Source of the DNA: Platanthera guangdongensis
Lineage: Eukaryota; Streptophyta; Magnoliopsida; Asparagales; Orchidaceae
Assembly: GCA_039583875.1 (NCBI GenBank)
Contig: CM077166.1
Location: 94,396,094-94,460,093, forward strand
Length of the DNA stretch: 64,000 nt
Direction of reading: 5' to 3'
The number at the start of each line of letters is the position of its first letter. Position 1 is the first letter of the stretch. Shown piece by piece: positions 34,578 to 45,399 of this stretch. The position numbers and the translations under genes are program-made. The notes under the pieces were generated by a model. The model was not told the DNA's origin. It searched no databases and was given only the letters and a program-made list of their open reading frames with translations.

Positions 34578-36018
34578 ATGGCCGGACCTATTGGAGAGGA
34601 AGTAGAGAAATTACTTGAGGCGGGGTTTGTATCTGCCTGTAAGTATCCGGGGTGGGTGAGTAATGTTGTAATGGGTAAAAAGGGGGAGGGTGGATGGAGA
34701 ATGTGTGTGGATTTTTCTCTTTTAAATAAAGCATGCCCCAAGGATTGTTACCCGCTGTCCCGGATCGACGCGCTGGTTGACTCAGCCGTCGGTTTTCTTT
34801 TTATGAGTTTCTTGGATGCATTTTCCGGATATCACCAAATACGCATGCATCCTCCGGACGTTAAGGACGTCACCTTCATAACGGAGGATGGATGCTTATG
34901 TTTTAATATGATGCCTTTCGGTTTGAAAAATGCGGTAGAAACCTACCAAAGAATGATGGATCAGATCTTCCGAAAGCAGAGAGGGAGGAACCTCGAGGTG
35001 TACGTAGATGACTTGATGATCAAAAGCAAGGACCTCGAAGCTCATATCTTAGATCTTGAGGATACCTTTGAGACCCTAAGGAAGTATAAAATGAGACTCA
35101 ACCCCCTGAAATGTGTTTTTGGAGCCAGTAGGGGAAAGTTCCTCGGACATCTTCTCACACCATCGGGAATGGAACCCAACCCCGAAAAAGTAAAAGCAAT
35201 CCTGGAGTTGGAGTCCCCTAGAAATGCTAAAGAAGTTCAGCGTCTCACTGACAAGTTGGCTGGGCTAAGCAGGTTTCTCTCTCGAGCCGGAGAGAAATGC
35301 TCGCATTTCTTTCGGACACTGCGGGGAGGCAGGAGTTCGAGTGGATCCCAGAATGTGAGAAGACTTTCGAGTCTATAAAGCAACAGCTTATCCAGACGCC
35401 TTTACTCCAGGGGCCAAGGGAAGGAGAGGTCTTGTTTTTATACTTAGGGGTAGGGACTGGGGATGTGAGCTCGGTTCTTGTGCGAGAAGAATGGAGGAAG
35501 CAATTTCCAATCTACTACGTGAGCAGGGTCTTAAAGAAAGCAGAGCTCGGGTATCCCATCCTTGAAAAGTTAGCATTTGCCCTCATTGTCTCGGCCCGAA
35601 AGCTCATACCGTATTTCCAGGCTCATTCTATTCAGGTGGTAACAGATCACCCCCTCCCTCGCATCTTGGAGGGGGTAGAACATTCCGGGAGGCTGGCCAA
35701 GTGGTCAATAGAGCTCAGTGAATTTGACCTCGCTTTCATTCCGCGGCTCGCCATTAAGGCACAGGCAGTGGCCGATTTCCTGGTGGACTACATAGTTGAG
35801 GTCCCGGAGGCAGAAGTGTCCCCTCGAGCAACCTGGAAGATGTTAGTAGATGGAGCATCGGGAAGAAATTCTTTCGGAGGGGGAATTGTCTTGATAAGTC
35901 CGGAGGGGACCCGGATTGAGCAGGCCTTGAAGATTCATTTTACGATCACCAACAACCAAGCAGAATATGAGGCGATCATCACGGGACTCAGGTTAGCCCT
36001 GGAATTGGGCATACAGAT
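34578..36018 (+). pseudogene. E4 reverse transcriptase, RNase H and second (archaeal-type) RNase H
   Basis: Reverse transcriptase shows WRMCVDFSLLNKACPKDCYPL, FLDAFSGYHQI, the PFGLKNA motif and catalytic YVDDLMIKS (about 34997-35025). A frame change near 35300-35370 leads into RNase H (YYVSRVLKKAELGYP, then FQVVTDHPL-like and ADFLVDY). The second RNase H begins WKMLVDGASGRNSFGGG and reaches TNNQAEYEAIITGLRLALELG before the element ends at about 36018. The dual RNase H supports Tat placement. The truncation point abuts E5. Confidence 0.85.
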
Positions 36019-36024
36019 ATCGAG

Positions 36025-37416
36025 GCCTCGATGAAAGGGGAATTACCTGACTTTTCAATTAATGACGTTGGTACTCTAAAGTATCGCGACAAATATTGTA
36101 TTCCTGCTGTTGGGGACATCTGAGCAAGAATATGCAGTGAAGCGCATGGTTCAAGTGTTGCTTATCATCCTGATTCCACAGAAATGTACATAGATTTGAA
36201 GCAGATTGTTTGGTGGTCAGGTTTGAAGAACGACATTGCAAGATTTGTATCTGAATGTTATACCTGCCAGCGTGTCAAAGCTGATCATAGAAGGCCAGGT
36301 CGTAAGTTAACGCCTTTAGATATACCGAGTTGGAAATGAGAGAGTTTATCCATAGATTTCATTACTGGTTTCCCGAGATTTCCCTGAGGGCATGATGCAG
36401 TGTGGGTTATCGTGGACAGACAAACCAAGTGTGCCCACTTTGTGCCTTCCAAGATTGATTATTCCACGGAAAAGATAACTGAGCTTTATCTAGAAGAAGT
36501 CATCAGGTTTCATGGTGTGCTTATGAGTATCGGGTCAGATAGAGATTCCAGGTCCATGTCTTGTTTCTGGCAAAGCTTGTAAGGAGCTCTAGGTACTGAG
36601 CTTAGGTATTCTATTGCCTATAATCCTCAAAAAAATGGTGAGACAGAGAGAGTGAATTAGATCTTAGAGGATATGATTAGATGCTATATTCTGGACCATG
36701 GTGGGGCTTGGGATAAACACCTCAGACTGATGGAGTTTGCGTACAATAACAGTTATTAGGAGAGTTTGCAGATGGCGGCCTTTGAAGCTTTATATGGAAG
36801 TCGTTGTCGAACTCCCCTATTTTGGGCAGAAGTTTGTGAGAAGCCTTTGCTCGGCCCGGAAGCACTGGAGGATATGAGCATTTCACTGACGCATATTCCT
36901 GAAAAGCTGAGGTTAGCTCAGGAACGATACGAGAGGTATGCAAATCAGCGCAGAGTTGATCTGGAATTTGCAATTAGGGATTAGGTATTTCTGAAGGTCT
37001 CTCCGATGCCAGGTGTTAAGAGATTTGGAAGGAACCATAAGTTAGATCCCAGGTATGTGAGACTTTTTCAGATTATGGAGCGCATCAAAGTTTCTGCCTA
37101 TAAACTGGAATTGCCTGATTCTTTCCTTAGTGTTCACGACATGTTTCACGTGAGCCAGTTGCGAAAGTGTGTTCGTAGTGATCAGCATGTCCTTGACTTC
37201 GTGCCCTAGTTGCAGCCTAATCTCTCGTATGGCGAAGAGCCAGTCTGTATTTTGGAGACGCAAGATCGTGTGATAAGGAAGAAGACAATTTCGATGGTTA
37301 AGGTTCTCTGGCACAATCTGGATGCTAAAGGTGCAACTTGGGAATTAGAATACATAATAAGAGAATCTCATCCTCAGCTGTTCTCCCAGTCTTCCCCGGT
37401 TACTATTCGTGTTTAG
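36025..37416 (+). pseudogene. E5 integrase with chromodomain, nonsense-riddled but frame-intact
   Basis: The whole segment is one reading frame interrupted by about nine stop codons and no frameshift. Integrase zinc region: CYTCQRVKADHRRPG. DDE core: Asp in SIDFITGFP, Asp in SDRDSRS, Glu in ETERVN. It continues with ALYGSRCRTPLFW and a GPY/F region (LDPRYVRLFQIMERI), then the chromodomain SMVKVLWHNLDAKGATWELE (about 37290-37350), ending at 37416. Stops sit where CAG, CAA, CGA or TGG codons are usual, suggesting C-to-T decay. Confidence 0.85.
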
Positions 37417-38059
37417 TGAATTCTTCTGTCATGTCTCTCCCTCTGCCCTCTTGTTTCGTTTCGTGTTCCAAGTTTCGAGATAAAACTTTCTTTTTGAAGG
37501 GGTGACTGTAATGTCACTGATTTTCCGTCAATTATTTAATCCTCTTGTTGATGTCATAATGACGTAAGGGGTGTTACGTTAACATTGAGTTGACGGCGCA
37601 ATGCCGTTAAGGCATTTTCGCATCCGTTCGGTCGGGTCGGCCATATTCTTGAATTCTTGTTGTAATTGGAAAATTTTGCATTTGAAAATTTAGTTAAATA
37701 ATTTTGGACTTGCTCGTCAAGTTTTGTCGCGATCCGAGCGATATTCGGGCCTCAACGATTTTCCGAAGTTTTGTAAAATTTATGTTCGCCGTAAACTTTG
37801 AAAATTAATATCTCAAGAACGGCTCATCGGATTTTGGTTCTGTCTTCGCCGTTGTGTTCGTAGCTTCAGTGTTCGCCTATGGTGTGAGTTTCGTTCAATT
37901 TGGCGCGCGTTTGGGCCTCCATTTTGATCTCGTATTTCCTTATGCAAAAATATATAAATATGATAATTTTAATATTATAGCACTATTCAAAAATATCATT
38001 TACTATTCATGTATATAGTTTAATTTTTTAGATATATTTGCAAAGAATCCACTGTTCAT

Positions 38060-38336
38060 GTAATTGTTCTCGAGTAACTTTTTCCTGTTCTCGAGTACAG
38101 CAGCAATTGTTCTCGTGTAACTTTTTCCTGTTCTCGAGTACACCAACAATTATTCTCGAGTAACTTTTTTCTGTTCTCGTGTACGACAACAATTGTTCTA
38201 AAGTAACTTTTTCTTGTTCTCGAGTACAACATCAATTATTCTCGAGTAACTCCTTTCTTGTTCTCGAGTAGCCTGTTTTCTACTTCTCGAGTACCTATAA
38301 TCTTGTTCTCGAGTACTGTAGATTCATCTCGAGAAT
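38060..38336 (+). repeat. TTCTCGAGTA array in E5 U3
   Basis: About ten CTCGAG cores alternate as TTCTCGAGTAAC, then TTTTTCCTG, then TTCTCGAGTAC, then a CAACAATT-type spacer, giving a ~45 bp higher-order unit. The core is self-complementary. Some copies are CTCGTG or CTAAAG, consistent with decay. Confidence 0.85.
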
Positions 38337-38547
38337 TTCGTTCCAGTCTGCGTCGGGCGTCGTTTTGAGCATCAAAACAGTGTTGTATTGAAAAATGGTT
38401 AATCTGAATTTTGTTCGTCTCGACGTGATCTACAACTTTTATGTTGAGAACTTTTCGATTTGAGGCCATCCTAAACCTGTATTTTCATTTTCCGCGCACC
38501 TACTCATAAATAACCGTTTTTTTTCTATTTAGACAAAACCTTTATAA

Positions 38548-38551
<4 letters not shown>

Positions 38552-38639
<88 letters not shown>
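38552..38639. repeat. (AT)44 microsatellite
   Basis: An uninterrupted AT dinucleotide run of about 88 bp inside the E5 LTR. Length in the assembly may be approximate. Confidence 0.95.
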
Positions 38640-38641
<2 letters not shown>

Positions 38642-40687
38642 TGATACTTAAGATAATTAAAAAACAAACTTCATCTTCTTTCTCATGATTTAGACCGAAC
38701 CGAAACCACCTATGCAGCGACTCCCTCTCGTTCGCGAATCTTCCAGTGGCCGCCGACGGTGCTCCGTTGCTCGAAATCTTCAACCGATTATAGATCCGGA
38801 AAGCTCTCGTCGAGAGCTACGCCATTGCGGTAAAATATTCCCCATTTCTTGAGTTCTCTCGTTAGAATTGTTCGTCCCTAACCTCTATTTCGGCCATCTT
38901 TGTTCAGATTTCGACTCCTCCCATCTTCTTTTGCCACGATCTGTGATGTGGTGTGATTCAGTGGATTTTTCGGTAAAATCAAGGTAAGTGGTGGTTTACC
39001 CTCATTTCTTCTTGTCCGGTTTGATTTTAACGGTTAAGTTCTTATGTTCTTGAAAACTTTCTGCCCTTTTGTCTTTCAAGTTATTGCTATGATTAACCTT
39101 TCTTGATGATCACTTGATGTTGTAAGATTTTGCCATGGTGAACTCAATCTTGACAGGTTATGTTTAATCATTCTTGAAGTGTCTTATTGATGGCTTTAAT
39201 CGTCTCATCTATCATTATTGAACGCGTTAGAGTTTATCTTGGATTGTGACTTGTCTTTAAATTTCTGAGTTATTTCTTTGAACCTTTACCCCCAATTTTT
39301 GTTCTGTAGAGTTGGTAAACCAATTTGGTTATCCTGCCACTTTAATTATCGAGTCATGTAGATCATTGTGGTACCTAGTGCGTCTCATTATTTTGATTAT
39401 ACTACACTTTGTTTGACTCTCGAAATGTCCTTATGCAGTCCACTTCGTTGGTTAACCTTGAGTCTGTGATGAATAACAATGAAGCTCTGCAAGTATAATT
39501 ACTTAACTAAAGAAACACAGATGGTCTGTGCGCGTTGGAGTTTCTCCCTCGGCATAGTGCCTTATGGTTGAGTTTGTGCGCATTGTGTATTTACATCCCC
39601 GACACATTACCTTAGCTTGGTCTGTGCGCGTTGAGGTTTCTTCCTCGGCATGGTGCCTGTTGGCTGGGTTTGTGCGCATTGTGGACCCTTCTCCCCCATA
39701 CAATACTTTTTCCTGTTGAGCTGATCAGTCTCATTTTTTATTGATGAATAACATGAATATTAATGAAAGATGAAAAATTTGAACTTCTGATGTTTGGTAC
39801 TCTGTTCTTCCTATCGATGTGATTAGCCATTCCTGCTCGACTATATTTACTGTTTGCTTACTTTTACTCTGTCGCTGACCTTTTATTGCAGTCATTTTAT
39901 AGATTTCCTTCACTTTGAGGTTTGTTTGGTCTGCTTTTACTCTTTTCATCATTTGTAACTTGCTTCTTAGGTATTCTTCTTTTGAATGCCTCAGGATTAG
40001 AGCAGTAGCAGGTTTAGCTTATCGTTTTATGCTTCTAGTGCTGCTGGTTGCTGCGGCCGTTTGATTCCACCTCAGAGCTTTGAGGTAGTTGTCTTTGTTT
40101 AGACATGTCAGATTTTACTATGGGTTCGTGATAGTTGTTGACGCCCATAGTCTTGAACTTTTTCTGTGATCGACTACTTGCTGCTGTTACTTTTTACATG
40201 TTTATACTTGCTCTCTGGGAAGGATTTATGCTAGGATGCATTTAGTTATTTTAAAGTATACAAAACTGCATTCTGGAACATTGGCATGACATGACATTCA
40301 ACTACAAAATCTACTACCTTTATGCGCTATAAAAGTCTCTTTTTTATATATATTAAATGTAGAAGTCGCATCATCATTATAATATGCTAGACCTTCATTC
40401 TCATATAGGACAACAAATGAATCAACTAAGTATTTTCCACCGCGTAAAACCTATCTATTTTATCACCTATGGACTAGTGATCCACCCGTCCGAGGGACAC
40501 GGTCAGTAACTCTAATCACTTATATGTACTGTTTTTAACTTAATTTCATAAATCTTTTACATGAAGTAAATGTGAGGAGGAGCAGCCTGAGCGTCTGCAG
40601 TTGTCCCCTGCACGATGTGGCATCACGACGCGTATTTTTCTCTACTCTGACATATTTTTGAATACAAAGAAAATGCGGGTTGTGACA

Positions 40688-41764
40688 CCCATCCCCCGTG
40701 ATGAATGAGACATCTTTGACGTCGGGGGGGGGGGGGGGGGTCCATCCTGATCTGGTGATAACCTAAAAATGCATCTAAGAAGCTCATTACAGGAAAACCG
40801 ACGGCCGAGTCAACCAACGCGTCGATCCGAGGCAAAGGAAAACAGTCCTTAGGGCATGATTTATTAATCAAGGAAAAATAAATAGACATACGCCAGTGAC
40901 CGTCTCCTTTTTTTAACCATAACTACATTGGAGAGCTAGCAGGGGTATTGTATTTAGGATACAAAGCCGGCCTTGAGGAGTTTGGCCACCTCCTCCTTGA
41001 TATGCTCGACTAGCTTGTTTACGGTGGATCTCTTCTTCTGTTGGATGGGGCGAGCTCTCGAGTCTAAGTTGAGGCGGTGGCAGGCCACGTCAGCATCAAT
41101 TCCTAGCATCTCTATTATGCTCCATGCAAAGATGTCCACATTCCTCTAGATGTATACCAGCATCCTCTCCTGGGCCTCCGGAGCCAACCCCCCGCTGATG
41201 CAAACCTTCTCTGCCCTTCCTCCGAGGGTGAGAACCTCCATTTCAACTACATCCTCCGCAGCCTCCAGCCTGGACTGCTCCCCCCATTCTCCAACGTCCC
41301 TCTCCTCTTGGACAAGAACCTCCTTGGCTTCTACCGCCTCTTCCACGGCCATCGCCTCGGCCGGATCCTCCTGGTCTCCTCCTGCCACCTCCACCTCGGT
41401 GCGGCTCTCCTCTACCACCATCTCCTCTCCACCAGCTTCCTACTATACCTCCTCCATCCTCCGCTCCATCTCCTCGGCATCCTCTTACCAAGAGATAGAG
41501 TTTATGGCGGTGATGTAGCATTCTCTGGCACCTTGGGATTGCCCCAGTGCTGGACCTGGATCCCATCAACATTGAACTACAGGCATTGGTGGAAGGACGA
41601 GGGGATACATTGGAAGACGCTGATGAGGGGCTGCCCGAAGATGGCGTTGTAGCTACTGGGGGCATCCACGATGACAAACCTGCAGTTTCGGCACTGCCCC
41701 CAGAGTGACGTGGAGTCCCACTCCTCCTTCTACCTCCTTCCTCCCCCCCGAAAATCCAAGCCAC
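40688..41764 (-). mobile_element. E6: Tat-like Ty3/Gypsy fragment, minus strand
   Basis: Carries part of protease, an acidic linker and the first third of reverse transcriptase, with close similarity to E4 but opposite orientation. The left end is cut exactly at the E5 LTR terminus (40687/40688), within the RT motif that follows 'VKDVSFITGDG'. The right end meets Copia-like sequence near 41764. Confidence 0.75.
40688..41764 (-). pseudogene. E6 protease-linker-RT fragment
   Basis: Read right to left. A protease C-terminal part (41764-41520) matches E4's FSGERKEVEGG...YNAIFG region across frame changes. Then an acidic linker (41421-41146), the RT lead-in MDIFAWSIIEMLGIDADVAC (41139), where E6 keeps two Gln codons (RPIQQKK) at the place E4 has two TAG stops, and RT fingers (NKSCPKDCFPLPRIDALV, then FLDAFLGYHQIRMDP) up to a G/C homopolymer at 40724-40740. 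The catalytic YVDD part is lost at the E5 boundary. Confidence 0.75.
40724..40740. repeat. G17 homopolymer inside E6 RT
   Basis: Seventeen consecutive G (C on the coding minus strand), inserted where E4 reads a normal Pro-Pro-Asp. Slippage or assembly length uncertainty. Confidence 0.9.
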
Positions 41765-42310
41765 TCTCTGGTGGGGGAATCATATGCACATGCCAAAAAG
41801 AAAGCCTTCACATGGCTAGGAAAAGAAGCTGGGGAGAAGAAGGGTCACCATCACAAAGGCTAGAAGGATAAATCCTGCATTGCTATGAAACAAAAGAGCA
41901 GGACGGACTCCTCCTCATCAAAGTCAAAAAGATAAGTCCAAGATGAAGCTTACATTGGGCTAGTTTGAAAGTGAAGGGATAAATCTAACTCTATGTAGGT
42001 TATTACATCCACATTAACCAGATTTGATGAAATCACCCTGGAACTAAGATGAATTAAGTTGTATTTGATGCTTGGTTTGAGCTATATGTTTGCAGGAATT
42101 TCACTGGGAAGTGTAGACCAATATCAGCTCACAGTGGGTCACCAAACACAGGAACTGTGCAATGTAATCCCTCATTGCATATTCCAAGGTGTTGACTCAT
42201 GTGTGATCTCTCTATTGGGATACACTTCATATTCAAGCTATTGGTCTATGGGAAAGGAATTGGAAGTTGGCTACTCTAGAAGAATCAGCTTTTCCAACAT
42301 CAGAATTTTC

Positions 42311-43115
42311 TAAGTATTTTACTCGAGTAGAGCCTTCACCTACTCGAGTAGTCTGGGTATAAGTTACTCGAGTAAAGGAACCTTGTAATCGAGTAGACAT
42401 AGTCATATACTCGAGTAGCTAAGTCACCTACTCGAGTAGACATAGTCATATACTCGAGTAGCTAAGTCACCTACTCGAGTAGACCAAGTCATATACTCGA
42501 GTAGCATGCTTATATACTCGAATAGATTAATCTTTATACCCGAATACTAAAGGGTTTTCTCATCTAAATTTCTCTAAGTCATATACTCGAGTAAGTATAC
42601 TCATATACTCGAGTAAGTATACTCATATACTCGAGTAAGTATACTCACTTACTCGAGTAGATAGAAACATACTCGAGTAGTTCATTTTACCTACTCGAGT
42701 AGTTCATGTGTCACCCGTGTACCTTGCTATCTCCCTACTCCAGAATTTTTTCTAAGTCTTTTACTCGAGTAGAACTTTCACATACTCGAGTAGATTACTT
42801 CCTCTCGAGTAGTTTAGTTCAACTACTCGAGTAGTTGCCAGCAGACCTCTTCAGAATTTTTCTAAGTATTCCACTCGAGTAGTACTTCTTGTACTCGAGT
42901 AGGTTATGTAATATACTCGAGTAGCTCTTCCAGTACTCGAGTAGATCCTCTATATACTCGAGTAGGTCTCTATATATACTCGAGTAGTTCTGTCTGCTTA
43001 CTCGAGTAGTTGATCTCTATATACTCGAGTAGTCTTTATATTTATAACCGAGTATGTTCTCCTTCATATACTCGAGTAGGTATTCACCTACTCGAGTAGT
43101 TATTGACTTACTCGT
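42311..43115 (+). repeat. TACTCGAGTAG palindrome array, about 28 perfect cores
   Basis: By reading, about 28 exact CTCGAG cores in ~800 bp, most as the perfect 10-mer TACTCGAGTA within TATACTCGAGTAG or CTACTCGAGTAG, spaced mostly 18-35 bp, plus degenerate copies (CTCGAA, ACCGAG, CTCGTG). A sub-block at 42580-42650 repeats GAGTAAGTATACTCATA three times. Confidence 0.95.
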
Positions 43116-43237
43116 GTAGTTGGCTGAATCTTTCCGAAATTTTTCTAAGTCCTTTTTCTGACGGGATTTTTCAAATCACGCGACATGATTGGTCCACGTG
43201 TACGTCATTATGACCGATTATGACCGTTAGTCTCTCC

Positions 43238-43245
43238 TATATAAG
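43238..43245 (+). promoter_or_regulatory. TATA box of the E7 LTR
   Basis: TATATAAG about 120 bp downstream of the palindrome array. The R region then begins with 'aatgacaaaccctaag'. Confidence 0.65.
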
Positions 43246-43962
43246 GTCTTATCAGAAAATGACAAACCCTAAGTATTCTCAAAGCTTTCTTGTAATTTCT
43301 TTTTCGAGAAATATTCTTCAGCCGCCTCCTCTATGATTTTCGCGAATCGGAAGCCGCCGCCGCCGCCTTCTTCTCCGGCCAAAGCTTCTACTTTCAGAGG
43401 ACTATTCTGAAGAGAGTTACAGATCGAGATCGACTTCGCTGATCATCTTCTCTCTCGATTTCTGTAAAAGCGAGTAGATCCAGATCGAGGCTGGGAACTT
43501 CTTCACCGGTTTCTGAAAGTGCTACAAAGTTGAAAAGAAGAAGATCCTGGCCGTTTTGATTTACTGTTTGTATTCTTGAAAACACTGTATTAATTTTGTA
43601 GGAGAAATCTTCTCCAAGTGTAGGAGTTTTTCTTTACTCCGAGTTTGTAGGAAGTGTTATCTTCCGAGGTGTAGATCCGTTTTGTTTGGATCGAGTTTGT
43701 AGGAACTTTGTTCCGAGGGTAGGATCGATTTTTGATCCGAGATAGTGGAGTAGCCGAGTCTAGTTGATTGCTAGATTGGTGAGGGAAAGTGGATGTACCC
43801 AAGGTTGGGGAACCACTATACATCTTGGGTCGTCTGTGATATTGGTAGATATTTATGTGGTGTGCTCTAATTATTTTTTATTCCGCAAAAGACGCACAAA
43901 CCACCTATTCACCCCTCTAGGTGGTTTAGGTCGACAAAAGTTTTCTTTCACTTTACACTAGC

Positions 43963-43981
43963 GGGGGGGGGGGGGGGGGGG
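43963..43981. repeat. G19 homopolymer at the E8 LTR end
   Basis: Nineteen G on the plus strand. It corresponds to the C tract before TCTAGAG near the LTR end, which is 6-8 C long in E3 and E10. Confidence 0.9.
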
Positions 43982-44871
43982 TGAATAGTGTATATTAAAA
44001 ATTTGATTTTATTTTTATAGCAGTTAGAAATTAAGTGATATATATATATATATATATACATATAAAAAATAACATCACACAAATAAAAAGAAAACAATCA
44101 TAGATGACATAAGGATTTTATAGTAGTTCCCCAATAAATCTGGGTACGTCTACTCTTTTACCACCCAGGAAGGAATCCACTACTGGTTTTTGATCAGGTG
44201 CCTTGACACAAAAAAATCTATTTTTAAGGGAGATCTAGCAACACTTTGGGCTTTTGATCAGGTACCCAAAAACAAAATCTAAGTCTTTTGATCAGGTGGC
44301 TTATGAACCAAGAGTTAACTTTTAACGGGAGTTATAACCCTGTACATAGTTTAAAGAATAAACTATAAGAGTAGATGTTGTCTTCTCTTTCAAGAGTCTC
44401 TGAGAAGACTTATTGGATGATGTTGCAAAAAGCTCCGCTTGATTTGAATAGAATTTGTGATCTGGGGTTAAGACTTTTCTTCAGGGTGTAGGAATTCTTA
44501 TATACTTCTGCTCTCTAGTAGATATTCCAGACTGATCTGAATTTTGATGTCTCTTAAGAAGAGTCTGGAGCAGAATATGTATGTCTCAAATCTCTGTGTG
44601 AAAAATCTCTAGTTGTTTAGTGAAGCAGCAATCTATTATATATGTAGACTATTAGGGAAGATTTCAAAATTTTTAAATAAGACGATTCTAAAATGTCTGA
44701 ATCCCTCGAGAAATTATAACTGCCTTGGAATTAAATAGATTTAATAATCTGTGATAAATCCATATTAAATAATGCCTTAAACAACTATATTCATTAGAAT
44801 ATTTAGCATTAAATATCAGATTTTCAGTTACCAATCATATTAAAATATTCTGCCTTTTGTAATTGTCTGAT

Positions 44872-45105
44872 TCATCGAACTCTGCAAGCATTTCGTCGAA
44901 CCAAGCCCTGCTTTGGTTGAGCTGAGATTTTACTAACTGATCTTTTCCTTCGTCAAGTTGAGGCCAGCATTCGTTGAACTGAGCCTACATTTCATCGAAC
45001 TAAGTTCTTCATCCGTCGAACTATTCTTTAGAGTTGGAGATCAGAGTTTGTCGCACTAAGCTCTGCATTCGTCAAACTGAGCTCTGCGTTCGTCGAACTG
45101 AGCTT
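44872..45105 (-). repeat. Decayed TTCGTCGAACTGAGCT array in E8 U3
   Basis: About eight copies of CGTCGAACTGAGC-like words (for example 45090-45105), many with CG changed to CA or TG. This is the same motif family as in E3/E10 but with half-sites mostly in one orientation. Confidence 0.75.
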
Positions 45106-45399
45106 CTTTGGAATTCCTTCGGAAGTAACAACCCTGTAAATAACCTATGACCCTAGTCTATACAAGTTGGGTAAAAATAAACATCCTAAACGAAGAATAG
45201 TAATCCTAGAAAAAATCAGTAATAAGGAGTTCCAACAATCTCCCCCTATTTGGGTGAGGATACTATCAAATAAGAAAAACACAGCATAATTATTTGACAG
45301 AATTATAAATTTTGAGCAGATATAAAAAGTGCTTTCAGAAAGTTTATAAACATAACAACAATGTTCAAAGTAATAATCAAAAATTAAGAGTCCTTCTGA

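Larger units (their letters stand above)
30966..36018 (+). mobile_element. E4: Tat-like Ty3/Gypsy element, 3' truncated
   Basis: Plus-strand order is LTR, gag, protease, an acidic linker, reverse transcriptase, RNase H and a second archaeal-type RNase H, the last being typical of the Tat clade. The element stops inside the second RNase H at about 36018, where chromovirus E5 begins. It starts inside a satellite monomer, so it inserted into the satellite. Integrase and the 3' LTR are missing. Confidence 0.85.
36019..40687 (+). mobile_element. E5: Ty3/Gypsy chromovirus, 3' half
   Basis: Integrase with chromodomain, polypurine tract and a 3.18 kb 3' LTR, in plus orientation. The 5' half is missing at the junction with E4. 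The right end meets the minus-strand Tat fragment E6 exactly at its LTR terminus, so E5 most likely inserted into E6. A later deletion or rearrangement then joined its left side to E4. Confidence 0.8.
37507..40687 (+). repeat. 3' LTR of E5 (3181 bp)
   Basis: Starts TGTAATGTCACTG after the purine-rich TTTTTGAAGGGGTGAC and ends GGTTGTGACA. It holds a TTCTCGAGTA array (38060-38336), an (AT)44 tract, and a two-copy repeat with 'ggtctgtgcgcgttg' at 39533 and 39619. No gene is supported in it; the ORF crossing the (AT) tract is an artefact. The partner LTR is missing. Confidence 0.75.
41765..43950 (+). repeat. E7: SIRE-like Copia LTR fragment
   Basis: The right part matches the R-U5 layout of E3/E10: 'agtggatgtacccaaggttggggaaccactata' near 43788-43825, 'ttcacccctctag', and the end TTTTCTTTCA at 43950. 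U3 contains a large TACTCGAGTAG array (42311-43115), and TATATAAG lies at 43238. The left border is not resolved; 41765-42310 holds no recognisable gene and is probably U3. No internal coding region follows, because E8 starts at once in the opposite orientation. Confidence 0.6.
43951..45237 (-). repeat. 3' LTR of E8
   Basis: On the minus strand TGTTGGAACTCCTTATTAC begins at 45237, preceded by the polypurine tract AAATAGGGGGAGAT (45251-45238). It shares R-U5 blocks with E3 (the 'gatcaggtg' and 'accacc...aggaatccac' segments). TATATAAT lies near 44644 on the minus strand. Its U5 end contains a C19 run and stops against E7's end, so the last bases are lost or altered. Confidence 0.8.

Noticed and set aside
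38529..38783. ORF encoding an Ile/Tyr repeat
   Set aside because: Produced by the (AT)44 microsatellite.
42311..43115. CRISPR-like array of repeats with spacers
   Set aside because: The palindromic cores are ~10 bp with irregular spacing, no ~30 bp repeat, no cas genes, and the setting is a plant LTR.
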